A stretch of DNA of 64,000 bases from Entomortierella parvispora (taxonomy: Eukaryota > Mortierellomycota > Mortierellomycetes > Mortierellales > Mortierellaceae): the NCBI GenBank assembly GCA_963573315.1, contig OY752151.1:1240001-1304000 (forward strand), read 5' to 3'. The notes beneath the pieces are model-generated. The model did not search any database and had not been told where the DNA came from. It saw only the letters and a program-made list of their open reading frames with translations. Positions 46,101 to 58,081 of this stretch are shown here, piece after piece (position 1 is the first letter of the stretch; each line of letters begins with the position of its first letter). The position numbers were made by a program, and so were the translations under genes.

Positions 46101-48647
46101 GACCAGATCAAATGTAAGCTTCCTGGGGAGGTTTCCTTGTTTTCGAGATGACGACATGGTAGAGGGAGAAAAGAGTACCCAATCCTATCCTTCCTCGGAA
46201 CAAGAGGTCGAGGTCAACGCACATTCGCCAAAGAAAAAAAGGGTACCGAAATGACTGCTAAGATTCGTTGCCATAGTACAGTACAGTAGCAGCAAGGTAC
46301 CTCTCTCGCCTGGGGCTGATTAACTTTGTCTGTCCTTGAGGGTGGATATATTTCAAGAATAGAGACTGGAAGGGTATGTAAAGAGTTGAGAAGAGTACAT
46401 TCAAGAACCTTAATAAAACATAGAGTCCAACCTCTGCAAATGCAAAGAGGACGACGGGTCGTTGCCCGTGGGATTTCGATGCGAGAAATTAACGTTTTCC
46501 ATTATCACTCCGGCAGAACGGCGAAAGGTCGTCCATTGGATACGGGTGACACAACGATTGGACGCGGCCTCGATTCATCTCATTGCTTGACATTATTCTT
46601 ATTTCTCATTTCTCACTTTTCCTTGGTTTCCTCTTTGAAGTGGATTGGTAGTCTATTCGCGATTGCCCGGTCTTCACTTTTTGTGTAAGCACACCATTGG
46701 CCCGGGAAGTAGTGTGCTCAAGTGCCAGACTTGTTTTTTGTGTTCGTTCTTCTCTTCTCCCTCATGTTCGTGTGCAGTCTAAAAAATGGCTCAGGTCCGA
46801 GATAACGAGAGAAAAAACCCTGGGGATTGAGACCCAGTCAGCCTTCGCGCTCAGAACGCACGAGAGATGCACGGAAGAAATGGAAGGCGCCCGTGAAAGG
46901 TCGTTGCGGTCTCGATCGTTTGTTTCATGAATGCAGTTGAGTCCTGGAAGGTGGGATGGAGGGGGCTTTTTCATTCGCTATCTCAAGGTCTGTATGCAGA
47001 ATCTCGTGCTTTTGACTTGCTCTCCCTCTTTGTTCACTGAGCACAAACGAGGCGAGAACATTTTGTTTCACTCTCCCACGCTGCAGCGTGGCAGAGATAC
47101 ACTTCATTTACACGGAATTACCTTTACATACCACAAGAACTTGTACAGTGTTGCAGTACTGTACAATACAGTGATCTCGACAATCTTTCAACATCGGGAG
47201 ATCGACCCGAATGCACAGGAATCTGGGATATGTCAGTCTTGGGATACGGCTCCTCTCTTTGGCTCCTCTCCCCCACGAGCAGTTCATATTGTGGTCAACA
47301 GACACTCACACGCTTACCTAGAAAGTCCATTGTCGCACAAAATAAAGTACCACAAAAAAATCCCGGGACAAAGGTTCTTTCAGCTGTCAAAAACCCAAAA
47401 ACGAGGCGATCCTCTCCTGGCTTCTGTCAAAAGAATCTTGCTCGCCTCACACACCCTTTTCATAATATCCAGACAGCACTTTGCATTGACCACCAACGCG
47501 TAGAGGGCGCCGTCCTCGCCCTAGATTTTTTATCTATATCCATGACTCTGCCTGCAGTTTGCCCATGGTAGGGATGGTTCTTCCGCTCCGCTCTTCATTT
47601 TGCAAAATTAGATCAGAGGGCTGAGGGAGGACGCGTCCATTTGCCCCTGAGGAAAACTTCAGACTAAATTATAAACTAGACTCAAAAAATATTCCAACTT
47701 TTTCTTTTTCTCTCTCATTGAGTTGCTGAGTTTTTTTTCAGAAGAGGATGGGAGAAACCTTGTAACCCATTCTTGCTCTTTCCCATTGAACTCTTGGAGA
47801 GCAACACACGCGCCCCCGCAGACATACACACAAAAAATGGCCGTTTGGTGATCTTCCCCGTTTTGCTCTCTTGAAAAGACAAAAGACAAAACACAAAGCA
47901 GAAATGTCATTTCCTTCATGGTTCAGCCACTTCGCCTCCATCGCAAGAGAAAGATCATAAGCTGGGCAGGGTGAGCGGAGGCGCAATTCCAGTGGGTACT
48001 TTTTGATACATTACGCCGCCCGCCCTCTTGAAAAAGTTGGACTTGGTTGATCGCAAAGACTTTTTGCAGTGCCTCAAAAGCCAGAGGTGAGGGGCTGCTG
48101 GCACAAAGGCGGGTCTGAGATCCCCGACGGCATCCAAACTTCTCTGGGATCGGAGAAAAAAAAGTTCTCGGACAGTCCGGCTGCCCGTGGAATTCAAAGA
48201 TACATATCGCTGAGTTCTCGCCATTGATGGCGAAAATACCAGTCGGGGTTCACAAGAGCTGATTGGTGTCGGAAAGACTTGAAGTGCTCCTCAAGCCCCA
48301 GGTAGATCACACGAGTCCCGCTCGGAACTTCTTCCGGTGCAGCCCTGCTAATCCGTAATAGAGTTACTTGTCACCCAAAGACTTTGTTGGTTCTTTGGAT
48401 TTTTCTTTTGCATCTCAGCTCTCGCTAACTCGAGATCAACAGCAGATGTACGAAAGAGGAAGGACAAATGAAAGGCGAGGTGTAGAGGTCCGGGTCACTG
48501 CATCGTGCACGCTTGGTGTTTCAAAGAGTTGGATGAATAAAGATCTGCGGATTTGCTAGAAGTGAACCAAGGGTCTCTTTTAATACCAATATTACTCTAC
48601 GTATGGCAGGGCAGCGAAACGAGTTCGCCAAAACCTGTTGTGTGAGA
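43132..48647. other. 5.5-kb region without recognisable genes
   Basis: No ORF here shows a known domain, plausible exon structure or compositional bias of a gene; the longest plus-strand ORF, 190 codons at 46931–47503, looks random. The part near 43132–43320 is the CT-rich (sense) leader of POT copy 1. A 33-bp imperfect direct repeat lies at 44197 and 44267. The sequences ACAGTACAGTA (46270) and GTACTGTACAATACAG (47157) are short palindromic words. The region may hold promoters, a decayed element or an untranslated RNA; I cannot tell. Confidence 0.55.
44197..44299 (+). repeat. Short imperfect direct repeat, two copies 70 bp apart
   Basis: Both copies begin AGAGCCTTCTTGACCA(C/T)TGG and continue with related GCGCT/CTCTGTTCTAT sequence; the second lacks about seven bases. 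Confidence 0.6.
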
Positions 48648-51600
48648 CTACAACATCCGTAAAACTTTGCCGACGCATTTGGTCCGGCCATGTCGAAATA
48701 ACACCGTGGTTCCCTCTCTCATAAACGCGACATCATGACAGAATCTGAATACGACTCGAGCACGACTTCCGGCTTCCAGCTCCACTGCCTCGGCCTCGTC
48801 CTCGTTATCATCTTCCTCGTCCACATCACGTGTGTTGTTCTCGTCGTCCGATAGCTGCTGGCCAGAGGTCGTAGAAGTCTGGGTATCATCTCCCGAGCCC
48901 TGGTCGTTCTGATGACCATCCCCTTGACTGTTGCGTCGAATCGACATTCTTCGGAATGTCCGCATGGTGCTGATAGGAACCATGCCCTGCAATGGACTTT
49001 CTTGGCCCACTCGCCGCCGCCGACTCTTCTTGAGCTGTTCCGAGGGCTGATCTTCAGATGCAGAAGTAGTCAAAGTGCTCAAGTGTCCTTCCCTGTTTGC
49101 TCCCGTAGTCAGAACGGTGGCATTGTGACTACTCGAAGGGTCAGTCACCCTGCTCTCACCACCTTCCTGTCGGAAAGAACTCGATCTGGAAATGGCAACT
49201 GATCCAGGGACAGAGGATCCCGTACCCGATCCATAGTCGGAGCTGGGCGAGCTCGATCGAACACTTTGGCTACTCTCCCGGCCGCTATTCCTGCTGCTAG
49301 GTCGGATTGACTGCTGCAAATGTTGATGATGAAGATCCAAGCCAGAAACAAGCTCAGATCGACCCTCCACTCCAGCAACCGTTGTCGAATCATCCAAAGC
49401 TACTCCAATATCTTCTTCCTGTCCAAGACCCGGTAGTAGTTCAATCTTGATCACACGAGCGTTCTGATGGACAGACCCACAGTGGATCATTCCTTGAAAC
49501 CCCACGCCGAATTTACCATCATAAGCAAGAACCTGAATAACAGCCTCGAACTTCCGACAACAGGTGCCTTTAGGATCTGTATCACTTTCCAGGACCACCA
49601 TTCCTCGTCGGACCTTGACCATTCCCAACCCAGGGCCTTCGATTGCCAGGGTCGCTGTCTGTCCAGATTCGATGGATCGCATGGACATACGTTGACGATG
49701 GATCGATTTCACAACAACAGGAATGAAACCTCCGTCGCTATCAACAGGTCCGAGATAGAGTCGCATGTTGTTGGGCTTTTGTGCCACTGTATTCTGGGGG
49801 TCCACAAAGGAGGTAGACGAAGAAGATATCTTCAGGTTGCCATTTCCCTCCAATGAGTGATTATGAGGTTTGTGAACCTCGATTCGTCCTGTATGCAAGA
49901 ATCCACCCACCACCGTTCCAATATCTATTCACAGGTAGCGGTATTGTCAAAGAGTGGTTAGCTTATGAAAAGATTGTTCCTTCCAATGTAACGTATAGAA
50001 CTACAGCTATACCTGGAATGTTGTAAATCTCTTCGATCTGATAGCAAGCTGGGTCCTGAGAATAAGGGCCGCTTCCACTTTGGTGATCCAGGGTGGGTTT
50101 TGGCAACAAAAACAAGAGTTTCTCCAGCAGATTCACGTTCTCGCCCGTAACACTGGAAAGCAGAAGGATCGGGATCGCCACCGTTTTAGTTTCCTCCATC
50201 GTCTTTGTGTCCGAAAATCGCTTCACCACTGCCGCCAGATCCTTCTCATGATGAACAATCACGGGAAGGAATCTGGGTAGATCCTGTCCAAGTGATGTTC
50301 CTGATGATTCCAGCGACAAACTTGCAGTCGAGGATGCGCCCAAGTTCTGTTTTGAGTTCATGGATGACGATGGTCGAGATGATCCGACCTCTCCATTAAC
50401 AGATGGCAAGCAAGAAGGACCCGTGGTTCGGATCAACGACATCAAGGCTGTGACAGTCGCTCGCAGTTGATCCCGGGTCGCCACATCCATTTTCGTGACC
50501 ACCACAAACGTAGGCAGTCCTAGAGCAGCAGCAAGACCGAGATGCTCCTTTGTCATTTCGTTGACTCCACCGACACGAGAATCCACCACAAGACAAGCAT
50601 AGTCGGGCGAATGTCCGGTGAGTCCAGAGATTGTGGTTTTGAGGAATCGTGGATGTCCACAGGTATCCAGCAATGTGACAACTTTAGCGGACGACTCACA
50701 GACTTCCTGCCAGCTAGAGATGTTGGTTGTGTTATAGTTGACGGTTTCTCCCTTGGCCGTAAAGCCCATAATCTCATGTGAAATAGAGGAAGTTCTTCCT
50801 GAGCTGATCTCGTGCCGATGTCGGAGCAAATTCAGCCCTATAGGATCAAAAAGGGAATGTGCATCTTGATTAACATTGGATCACTATCGGAAAGTAACTA
50901 CTCCGGACTTTGCTGCATTGAAATCGATGCATGAGACAGACTGCAAGTCAGCTTACGGGCTTTTCCTCGTCCGTTATCCGCGATACCATGCGCCAATCGA
51001 CCAAGAAGAGTCGACTTTCCAGCATCCGGTCCTCCAACGAGGGCAACTCTGATTTCCAAAAAGTGATGTTCCTCCGCAAGACGGGATGTGACCTTGGCCT
51101 CGACAACCAAAAACTCTGGGTCGGTCCTGGGTGATCCACTGTTGGTGGAGAGTCGTCGTTGGAAGTCTGTCTGGGCTACGGTCGAGTTTCCATGTTTATC
51201 TACATGTCTGGTCGATTCTACAGAGACACGGCGTAGAATGGACACATCTGCCTTGAGAAAGTCGGACATTCGGTGCAGTGTCTGCAGAGAGATTTCCATA
51301 TCCTCTGGTGAGAGTCCCACAAATGATCCATCATCAGCGACTCCAATCTCATAGATGGCACTTCCTTGTCCTTCAGATAATCTATCACAAACGGGTAGGA
51401 AAAAAAAGGAAGGGTTACAACCAGGTCTCAAACCTCAGTAATTCTGTCCTTTTCGCTTCCCCCCCTTGGAAACTTGCCTCCACTTGAGTTGGGTGACCAA
51501 GTGCTCGAATCGATCGGGCGCAGTAGCTATCAATTTGAGCTGTTGACCAGCGATCAGAGAGGGTAACATCAGGGGCTGTTCCTGCAGAGAAACGCGAAGT

Positions 51601-51793
51601 GCAGCTTTGGCTGGCATTGTTGGATGGACACAGAACCTTGAGCCACGCAGGATACGAGAATGGGTGGACTGCATTGGATTATTACCTTGTACTCGATATT
51701 CCCTTCGATATCGACCTCTGGGGGCAGAGATCCATGATGGTTGATCCAAGGCGACAGCTCAGTGAGGCTTGAAGGGACTTGGAACGCAGCCAT
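48648..51793 (-). CDS. GTPBP1/GTPBP2-type translational GTPase
   Basis: Exons join from ATG 51793 (MAAFQVPSSLTELSPWINHH) to stop 48648. Conserved N-terminal text includes FEHLVTQLKWRLSEGQGSAI and YEIGVADDGSFVGLS, characteristic of the GP-1 family. The G domain has G1 VALVGGPDAGKSTLLGRL, the effector HEIMGF region, G3 DTCGHPRFLKTT and G4 TKMD, with SSVTGEN as G5. EF-Tu-like domains II/III follow (DIGTVVGGFLHTGRI; RRGMVVLES; GMIHCGSVHQNARVI; RARVVFRFCHDVAFM; and the final GRTKCVGKVLRML). A disordered Ser-rich insert (about 49350–48770) splits domain III, with an acidic stretch near 48800. Animal GTPBP1/2 act in ribosome rescue and mRNA surveillance; the same is plausible here. The intron at 51477–51382 uses a GC donor. 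Residues matching animal proteins fix that junction. Confidence 0.93.
51382..51477 (-). other. GC–AG intron in the GTPase gene
   Basis: On the minus strand the exon ends TGGAG and the intron starts GCAAGT, ending GTGATAG. Joining AG with A restores the Arg in QLKWRLSEGQG, a conserved family segment. The only other nearby option would break the frame. Confidence 0.85.
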
Positions 51794-52811
51794 GGTGCGT
51801 GCGGGATCCTAGCTGTCGGCGGATTGGGGCAAGGTCCGGGCGGTGTGGGGTAGTAGTAGGGACGTTGTGTGCGGGTCGTGATGGGTCTGGAGGAGGATGC
51901 GGTTGGTTCGGATGCTCATTAGATTGGATTGGACAGCGAGAGAATGTCGTTCGCCTTGTGTAATGATGTTGCAAGATTGGAATGAATGCAAACAAGGAGG
52001 AAAAAAAAAAGAAGCGTCTTCGCGCGTGTTTCTCTTGTTTTTGTTCTTTTTTGATGTCCTGCGGTAGGTGGGTCTGTGGTTGGGGTGTGTTGAGTGACTC
52101 ACCGTGTTGCCTGTCTGCGTGCTCCTGGGAGGAAGAGGGGGCGATGCAGTCGAGGGGTGATGGAGGCGCGAGAGGAGACGAATTCATTACATGCAGTGCT
52201 CTCTTTCCACCCTTCCCTGTCGCTCCTTACTCGTTGACCACTCGCTGGCCGAGCACAGGGCCAGGGAGACTCACACGTTGGAGGCGCTGCGCTCTGGCAG
52301 CCAGTTTCTCTCGTTTTGCTTGCACCCATGGTAGATTGCACGCAGAGGCAGCAATCAGACAAATCCACGTTATCCAATTGTTTCCGATCGTTCCTGGCAG
52401 CCGTGCCTTTTCTACCAACAATTGACAGCGCGATATCTCTAGCGTGATGGGAGCGTGAGAGGCGATCTTTCTCTGACGGTGCACTGATCACCCTACTCTT
52501 TCAGCCCATGTGGCAGATCGTCCTCTTCCGGGTATTGCTGCATGATTAAACATCTGCACCAGTCCAGGAAGGAGGGCAGGGAGGGGAAGAAAGAGGAAAG
52601 GAGGGGCGGCAGCCATCCATCCCTGTTGGCAATGAACACACAGACAGAAGACGAAGAAGAGGGCCAGCAGGAAGGAACACACTATCGGCATGGGCAGAGA
52701 CAAGAGTGTCAGTCACAAAAAATCAAATTTCGCTTTCGGGGGTACTTTGGACAGCCGTCTCCGCCGTGATTGAACGGCCTTTTTTCTTCAACTCAAACAA
52801 CCTTTATCAAG
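51794..52811. promoter_or_regulatory. Divergent promoter region between GTPase and RPL24 genes
   Basis: About 1.0 kb between outward-facing starts. ORFs on both strands (for example 52099–52491 minus) show no family features. The RPL24 ATG is preceded by TTTATCAAG. No TATA box is clear. Confidence 0.5.
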
Positions 52812-54391
52812 ATGAAGTGCGTATCCATTGCTGACCATTGCAGCCCGATCCATCCATCGCCATCATCGGGATATTGCTGGACCGCCGTACCCACCAACCC
52901 CTCAGGACGCATCACCTTCACCGCCGCTTGACATCCTGGAATTGGAAGTCGTCTTCATCCCTAATCCAATGCACTCATGCAACTCGGAAATCAGGAGAGT
53001 TATCCAGGCGCAGGCATGCAAGCAGGATGTCTAGGCAGACCGCTGATTCAGCAAACTGCTCTCTCACCATCACATCACCAACAGAACATCAGTGTTGCAG
53101 GGGGAGTCATCATCATCAAACTGAACGCCATTCAACAATGGACAGGGGCGACTTTCACTTTTTTGTTGGGAGACCTCTGATGCCTCGATGTTCTTGCCCA
53201 GGCGAGCGGCTCCTTCAGGGAACAACAATTCAATGACCATAGCTGTATCCGTCCATCTTGCATCAGCACTGGTCACTATTGCAGCATCGCAGAACATCAT
53301 ACTCTGAAAGAAAACGTCGATGGCACCCAGGATGGAATGATTCAATTAGGAACACAATCGTCAAAACCAGACATCAGGATTTCTCTAGAACTTTTCTCCC
53401 CCTTCCATCAGTCGCCTACCAAGAGAACATGCATTTCTGACCTCTGTACCCCTCTCCATTTCTTTCCATCCTACAGGATCGAGATTTGCGCCTTCTCTGG
53501 AGCCAAGATCTACCCCGGCAAGGGAAAGATCTACGTTCGCGTCGACAACAGAGTACGTACTTAAAAACCTGCCATTGTTGGAAATTCATCGATATTCATA
53601 CAATGGAGTAGGAGTGTCGACCAAGCAGGAACCAAACCCTTTACGAGGTCGTCAATATCAACTTGAGTCGATGAATACGACTAAGCTTTCTTTTAAAGGA
53701 TTTATAACGGAAGACAAACCAACGAAGTCCATGCACATATGACCGTCAGTTGCATCGAACGCAACGACTGTTGTCATTGGAGACGTCTATAGTTCGACAA
53801 TCCACAGTTGGAATCAACACGGCAGCAGACAGGGACAAACTTGCTAGAAACAATTTACGGAGACTTATCCTTTTCCCCCCTTATTTTGCCTATCTGATAT
53901 GACTATAGTCCTTCCGTTTCGTCAACGGTAAGGCCGAGTCCCTCTTCTTGCAGCGCAAGAACCCCCGCAAGATCTCCTGGACCGTTCTCTTCCGTCGCAT
54001 GCACAAGAAGGGTATCTCTGAGGAGGTTGCCAAGAAGCGCACCCGCCGCACTGTCAAGCACCAGCGTGCTGTCGTCGGTGCTTCCTGGGAGGCTATCCGC
54101 GCCAAGCGCAACCAGAAGCCCGAGGTCCGTGCTGCTGCCCGCGCCGCCGCTCTCCGCGATGGCAAGGACAAGAAGAAGCAGGAGGATGCCAGCAAGAAGG
54201 CTAACAAGGCCAAGGTGCGTTTTTCAGGACCTTCTCTACACCCAGAACGTTTCGTTAGACAACTACAAGTATACTGACCCTTTTTATTTCTTTTATTTCT
54301 TTAGAACGCCACTGCTGCTGCCCACGGCCAGAAGTTCTCCAAGCAGGGTGCCAAGGGTGCCAAGGTTGCCATTGCCAACACCTCCCGTTAA
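52812..54391 (+). CDS. RPL24: 60S ribosomal protein L24 (eL24)
   Basis: Four exons, 52812–52816, 53477–53552, 53909–54214 and 54305–54391, give 157 residues, exactly the usual eukaryotic length. The first exon holds only ATG AA; the protein reads [20 protein letters not shown], then [40 protein letters not shown], and a basic C-terminus ending [10 protein letters not shown]. The ICAFSG start and the FxNGKxxxxF block are the L24e zinc-ribbon-like core; in eukaryotic eL24 the zinc Cys residues are partly lost, as here with a single Cys. eL24 joins the late pre-60S particle in the cytoplasm and forms an intersubunit bridge. Codons are strongly biased to C-ending forms, as expected of a highly expressed gene. 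The 660-bp first intron is long for this window. Confidence 0.97.
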
Positions 54392-54411
54392 ATTCTGTTT
54401 TTGAGTCCTTG

Positions 54412-54417
54412 AATAAA
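54412..54417 (+). terminator. AATAAA polyadenylation signal of RPL24
   Basis: The hexamer lies 20 bases after the RPL24 stop codon in the sense orientation. Confidence 0.55.
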
Positions 54418-55346
54418 CCCAAACTTCTCAAAGCTCCTCAGAGGAAAAAAACCCCCCACCATTGGCGTCTGTATCTATTGTAAATGACATCGCGGCAACC
54501 CTATCCTACAACTCTACCCTGCGATGCTACCCCACGACCTTGATGTCTCGGGTCTTACGATTACGGTGCGGTAAGAGAGGTAATAGTCCAAGGTCGATCT
54601 CGGTGATAGTTTAGAAGAATGTTTGTGGAGAAACAGTCAGCCCTTCTAGGACGATCTTTCTTCTTCCCACAGCGTTATTTTCTATGTTTTACTTGACAAG
54701 CTTTGACATGTGCGACAAGACTACGAGTGCAAGAATGGACAACCATGAAACAGAGAAAAGAGAAAAAGGAAAGAAGGTGGGCGTCCCTGAAAGAGGACGA
54801 GACAGCTTTCTTGGTTTGAAGGTGCGAGACCCTTGAAGCTGTCTCAACATCGTGTTATTTTCATTGTTCGATGGACACTTTGGAAAAAAACCACAATAAA
54901 AAGGATCGCTGTGTTGATCGCCAACAGAATAATCCTATTTAAATAGCCTTTGGTTCCTGAAAAGGACCCTTGCTCTGTCTCGATCCATTTTGTATCACAA
55001 TTCATGTCATGGGAACCAGGGAAGGGACCCAGGTCTCCAAAAGGGGAGATGATCATAGCAACGTATTGGGTTGAGTAGAGCGGGTTCAAGTTGCGCGGAT
55101 GTGTGTTCGTCTTCCCGCCAGATCTCAGGGTCCAATGATTTTCATTTGATCAGCTCACTGATTTTTATTTTGCTGTGCAAGGGACGGGTGCAAAGAGTTG
55201 TGTTGTTACAGGAAGCTATGGTACATACACTGTGGTTGTTATTATTGACTCTGCTTGGGGTAGATAACAGCTCAGCTTTGGGTTGAAGATATGAGATTCT
55301 TTTGCTCTTGCTTTCATTTTTGCTTGCATGTTCCCCTACTCTCCTT
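54418..55346. other. Intergenic between convergent RPL24 and zinc-finger genes
   Basis: About 930 bases with only short, featureless ORFs. I see no RNA gene or repeat. Confidence 0.6.
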
Positions 55347-56216
55347 TCAAACTTTTTCTTGTTCATTTTCTTCTTGCAAACGGGTCATCTTCTTAATGCG
55401 ATCGATGGCTTCTTTCTGCAAATGTTTTTGTTTGCCCGTAGGATGCATTCCATCCTTCCGGATAGCCTTCGCTTTGAAGTGTCGCAAAAGAGCGTCTCTC
55501 CGTGCAAATTTGTGCCCACAAAACTCGCAGGGCCAACCACTGTTTGAATGAGAAGACTGCTTATGGCGCCTCCAGTCATGGATGCGTCCAAAGACCTTAT
55601 CGGGGCACTCTTCACACTCATAGTGGATCTTGTTTGTGCTTCGGTTGAACACCATTAACGCACCATCTGTGTCCTTGACGACATTTGGGTTCTTGGGTTC
55701 TTCTTGCATGAGTATCAACCTGTGGATGTGCATTTGGTCAGGAGTCATCGTCGTATCTTGCAGGTCCCTATTCACAAACGAAGATTCATCCTCAGCTTTC
55801 AGAGTTAGAGACAAGTCGACTGGGTCCACGCATGGGTCAACGCGAGTGGCTCTGAAAAAGTGTTCTGAAAAATGAAGACGATTCGCGACGTCCTGTAACC
55901 CCTCCTCATCCACGGCCGCAATGCAGGACAGGTTTGGACTCACCGTGTTGCTCTCCGGCAAAGAATCAGAGGAGGGGCTGGGGGAATACGCCGAGTCGGT
56001 AGAGGTGGGCGATGTTTGTACGGTGCGATAAAACGATGGGGTTCGGGAAAACTTTGTGTTGATTGAAAGCTTCGGTAGCTCAACGTCAGATACGTCATTC
56101 GATGTTTTCCACAAGTTCGAAGTAGGCGAGTCGTCTTCATCAAGGATATAGGTATACATCGCGCTAAAATCGTCGGTTGTTTCGCGTCCCAGCGAGGGCA
56201 AGGTGTGAAAGCTCAT
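55347..56216 (-). CDS. C2H2 zinc-finger protein, probable transcription factor
   Basis: A single-exon gene of 289 residues starting MSFHTLPSLGRETTDDFSAM. The first two thirds are Ser/Thr/Pro-rich and probably disordered, with an acidic start (YILDEDDSP). The C-terminus carries two zinc fingers: YECEECPDKVFGRIHDWRRH followed by KQSSH, and CEFCGHKFARRDALLRHF with a more distant second His after an insertion (KAKAIRKDGMH). The second finger has a C2H2 linker longer than usual. A Lys/Glu-rich helix (KQKHLQKEAIDRIKKMTRLQ) ends the protein. The finger plus RRDALLRHF helix is typical of fungal DNA-binding factors. Targets are unknown. Absence of introns contrasts with most neighbours. Confidence 0.85.
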   Translation of the reverse strand: MSFHTLPSLGRETTDDFSAMYTYILDEDDSPTSNLWKTSNDVSDVELPKLSINTKFSRTPSFYRTVQTSPTSTDSAYSPSPSSDSLPESNTVSPNLSCIAAVDEEGLQDVANRLHFSEHFFRATRVDPCVDPVDLSLTLKAEDESSFVNRDLQDTTMTPDQMHIHRLILMQEEPKNPNVVKDTDGALMVFNRSTNKIHYECEECPDKVFGRIHDWRRHKQSSHSNSGWPCEFCGHKFARRDALLRHFKAKAIRKDGMHPTGKQKHLQKEAIDRIKKMTRLQEENEQEKV

Positions 56217-58081
56217 CTTTTCAGCGACAGATATGTGCTTGAGTTGAAACAGGAAGATGGTGATGTGGGTGATTGTGTCGTGAGAATGGTGTCGCCGTCA
56301 CAGTTGACGTTCAAAAGAAGAGAGAGAGAGAGCTACAGAAACCCTTTTGTACTCGGTGGCAACGAGGTTCTTTTTGGCAAATTTCATGATAAGACCCTTA
56401 AAAGGAGCTGCATCAAACGAGAGCTGGAGAACCGTCAACAATCCATGACGCTGTCTATGGGCCTGTGGGTAGCTCACACGCAGGTCTCCTTTTGGCCTGT
56501 CGGCCTATGGTGCGTGGGAACAGACCTTGAGCGGGTATTGGAGGTAGGCGACACGGGAGAAGAAGGTGGTATATCTGGCATATATGAGATCGTGTCAATC
56601 ATTTGTATATCCAAGGACGATCTTGGAGGAGTCGCAGATCAGCGATGCAAACGTACCGGTACTTTGGCCATGATCTCAATCTTTACACCGATTGGAGGAT
56701 CGCTTTTAAATGGCGGGACTTGCGAGAGACAACTGACATAGCAATCAAGCGTCCTACTGGTGGAATCGTCCGTACAGGCAAAAGATACCAAATGCAGGAA
56801 CACCGAGAACGCCGGAACGGAAGGAACATCCTTGCCACACTTTGTTCAGATCAGTGTGATTTGGAGGTGGGGAAGGGGGTACAGTTCAGGCAGGGTCGGC
56901 AATACATCTCTGCGGGGTGATCGACGTTGCCTGCAAACCGTGCGAAATGGAGAGAAGTGTGATCGGTTTGATGGCCTCCAGGAACTGCAAAGAAAGAGCA
57001 GTTCGATCCTTTTGTTTGTCCCGTTAGCCATGCGAGTCGCACAAAATCAGCCCAAGATCCACGGATTCGCTTGTTCCCTCTGCTGCTATGGTTGGTCTCA
57101 GAAGGACCTGTGTCAAATGCCACGCTAGAAGTCTTGCCCCTTGCCTCGGTCATTGTGTCTCAAGTACCTGCCAGGATTTATTTCAATGGAGCCATTGTAG
57201 GCCAATGGACGCAGTCTTTCCATGGAAACGGACGAGTGCGTCCAGCAATCCACCCAAATGAAGCAGGTCGCTTCCTTTGCTCGGGTCAACTGTGGCCAGG
57301 TCTGGTCTGGACCGACTGAAAGGCGCTCAACGAATGGGATGGTTGGATGGATGGGGAGTGTTGTTTTGTTGTGTTTCTTAGACAAGGATTCACAAGGAGC
57401 GGGTTGGGTCTGACTTGAGTGCACGTCGTCAATGTTGTTCCATTTGCTCTGTTCAATTCTTATTCATGTTATATTCTCGGTAAAAAGATGTTTTGGGTTT
57501 CTTCCTGCAATTCTGCTGTCCGCGGATAGGGTTGTGTAACGAGGCGAGCGAAACCTGAAGCTTGTGATATCGCTCGCTCTGACTGGCCCATTGGCCATGC
57601 GTTAGTCTCTCCCTTTCTGGTCTGTCTTGCAAGGCATAGAGTACTCACACTGAACAGAAACTTAGACAATAGACGTCCATGGCTCAATCGTCGTGTGTGA
57701 CACTGAGTGTCTGTGCCTTGCTTTGCAGCGAGTTTGAGGGAAAATAAACTATCAGGGCTCATTGACTTGAGTCAATCCATTCTTTTACCATTGCAGAGGT
57801 CGACGCGATGCCCTGTGTCTTCTCGGGGGTGCGGGATTCAGCAAAGTCCCCCCGGCGAAAAGCGCCTTTTCTTTGTCCCTGGCTGATCTTGGACCTTTTC
57901 TTATAAAAGAGACCACATCCCCTGTACACTTCTGGTTCTTTAGTGAAAACTCATCCTCATTTCTCTTTATCCCTACTCTTACGCCTCATTTCCCCTATCT
58001 CCTCTCCGCTTCCTTCCCATACATCCTTCTCTTCCCACTCTCTTATCTTCTCACGCCTCCTCCATAACACATACCCATACG
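56217..58081. promoter_or_regulatory. Divergent promoter region between zinc-finger and POT copy 2 genes
   Basis: These 1.9 kb hold several ORFs (56205–56741, 56603–56920, 56760–57128 plus) without recognisable features or shared frame; I treat the region as non-coding. The proximal POT promoter has a TATA box (57902) and then a CT-rich leader (57950–58065). Confidence 0.55.
57902..57908 (+). promoter_or_regulatory. TATA box of POT copy 2
   Basis: TATAAAA in the context CTTATAAAAGAG lies 174 bases before the ATG at 58082, with a CT-rich leader following about 45 bases later. This fits a strongly expressed core promoter with a transcription start near 57935. Confidence 0.6.

Noticed and set aside
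46931-47503. 190-codon ORF in the gene-poor region
   Set aside because: Amino-acid composition and lack of any motif suggest chance; no adjoining exon or homologous feature is visible.
56205-57128. Three overlapping plus-strand ORFs upstream of the zinc-finger gene
   Set aside because: No recognisable domain, no consistent splice joins, and composition unlike neighbouring genes; treated as promoter DNA.
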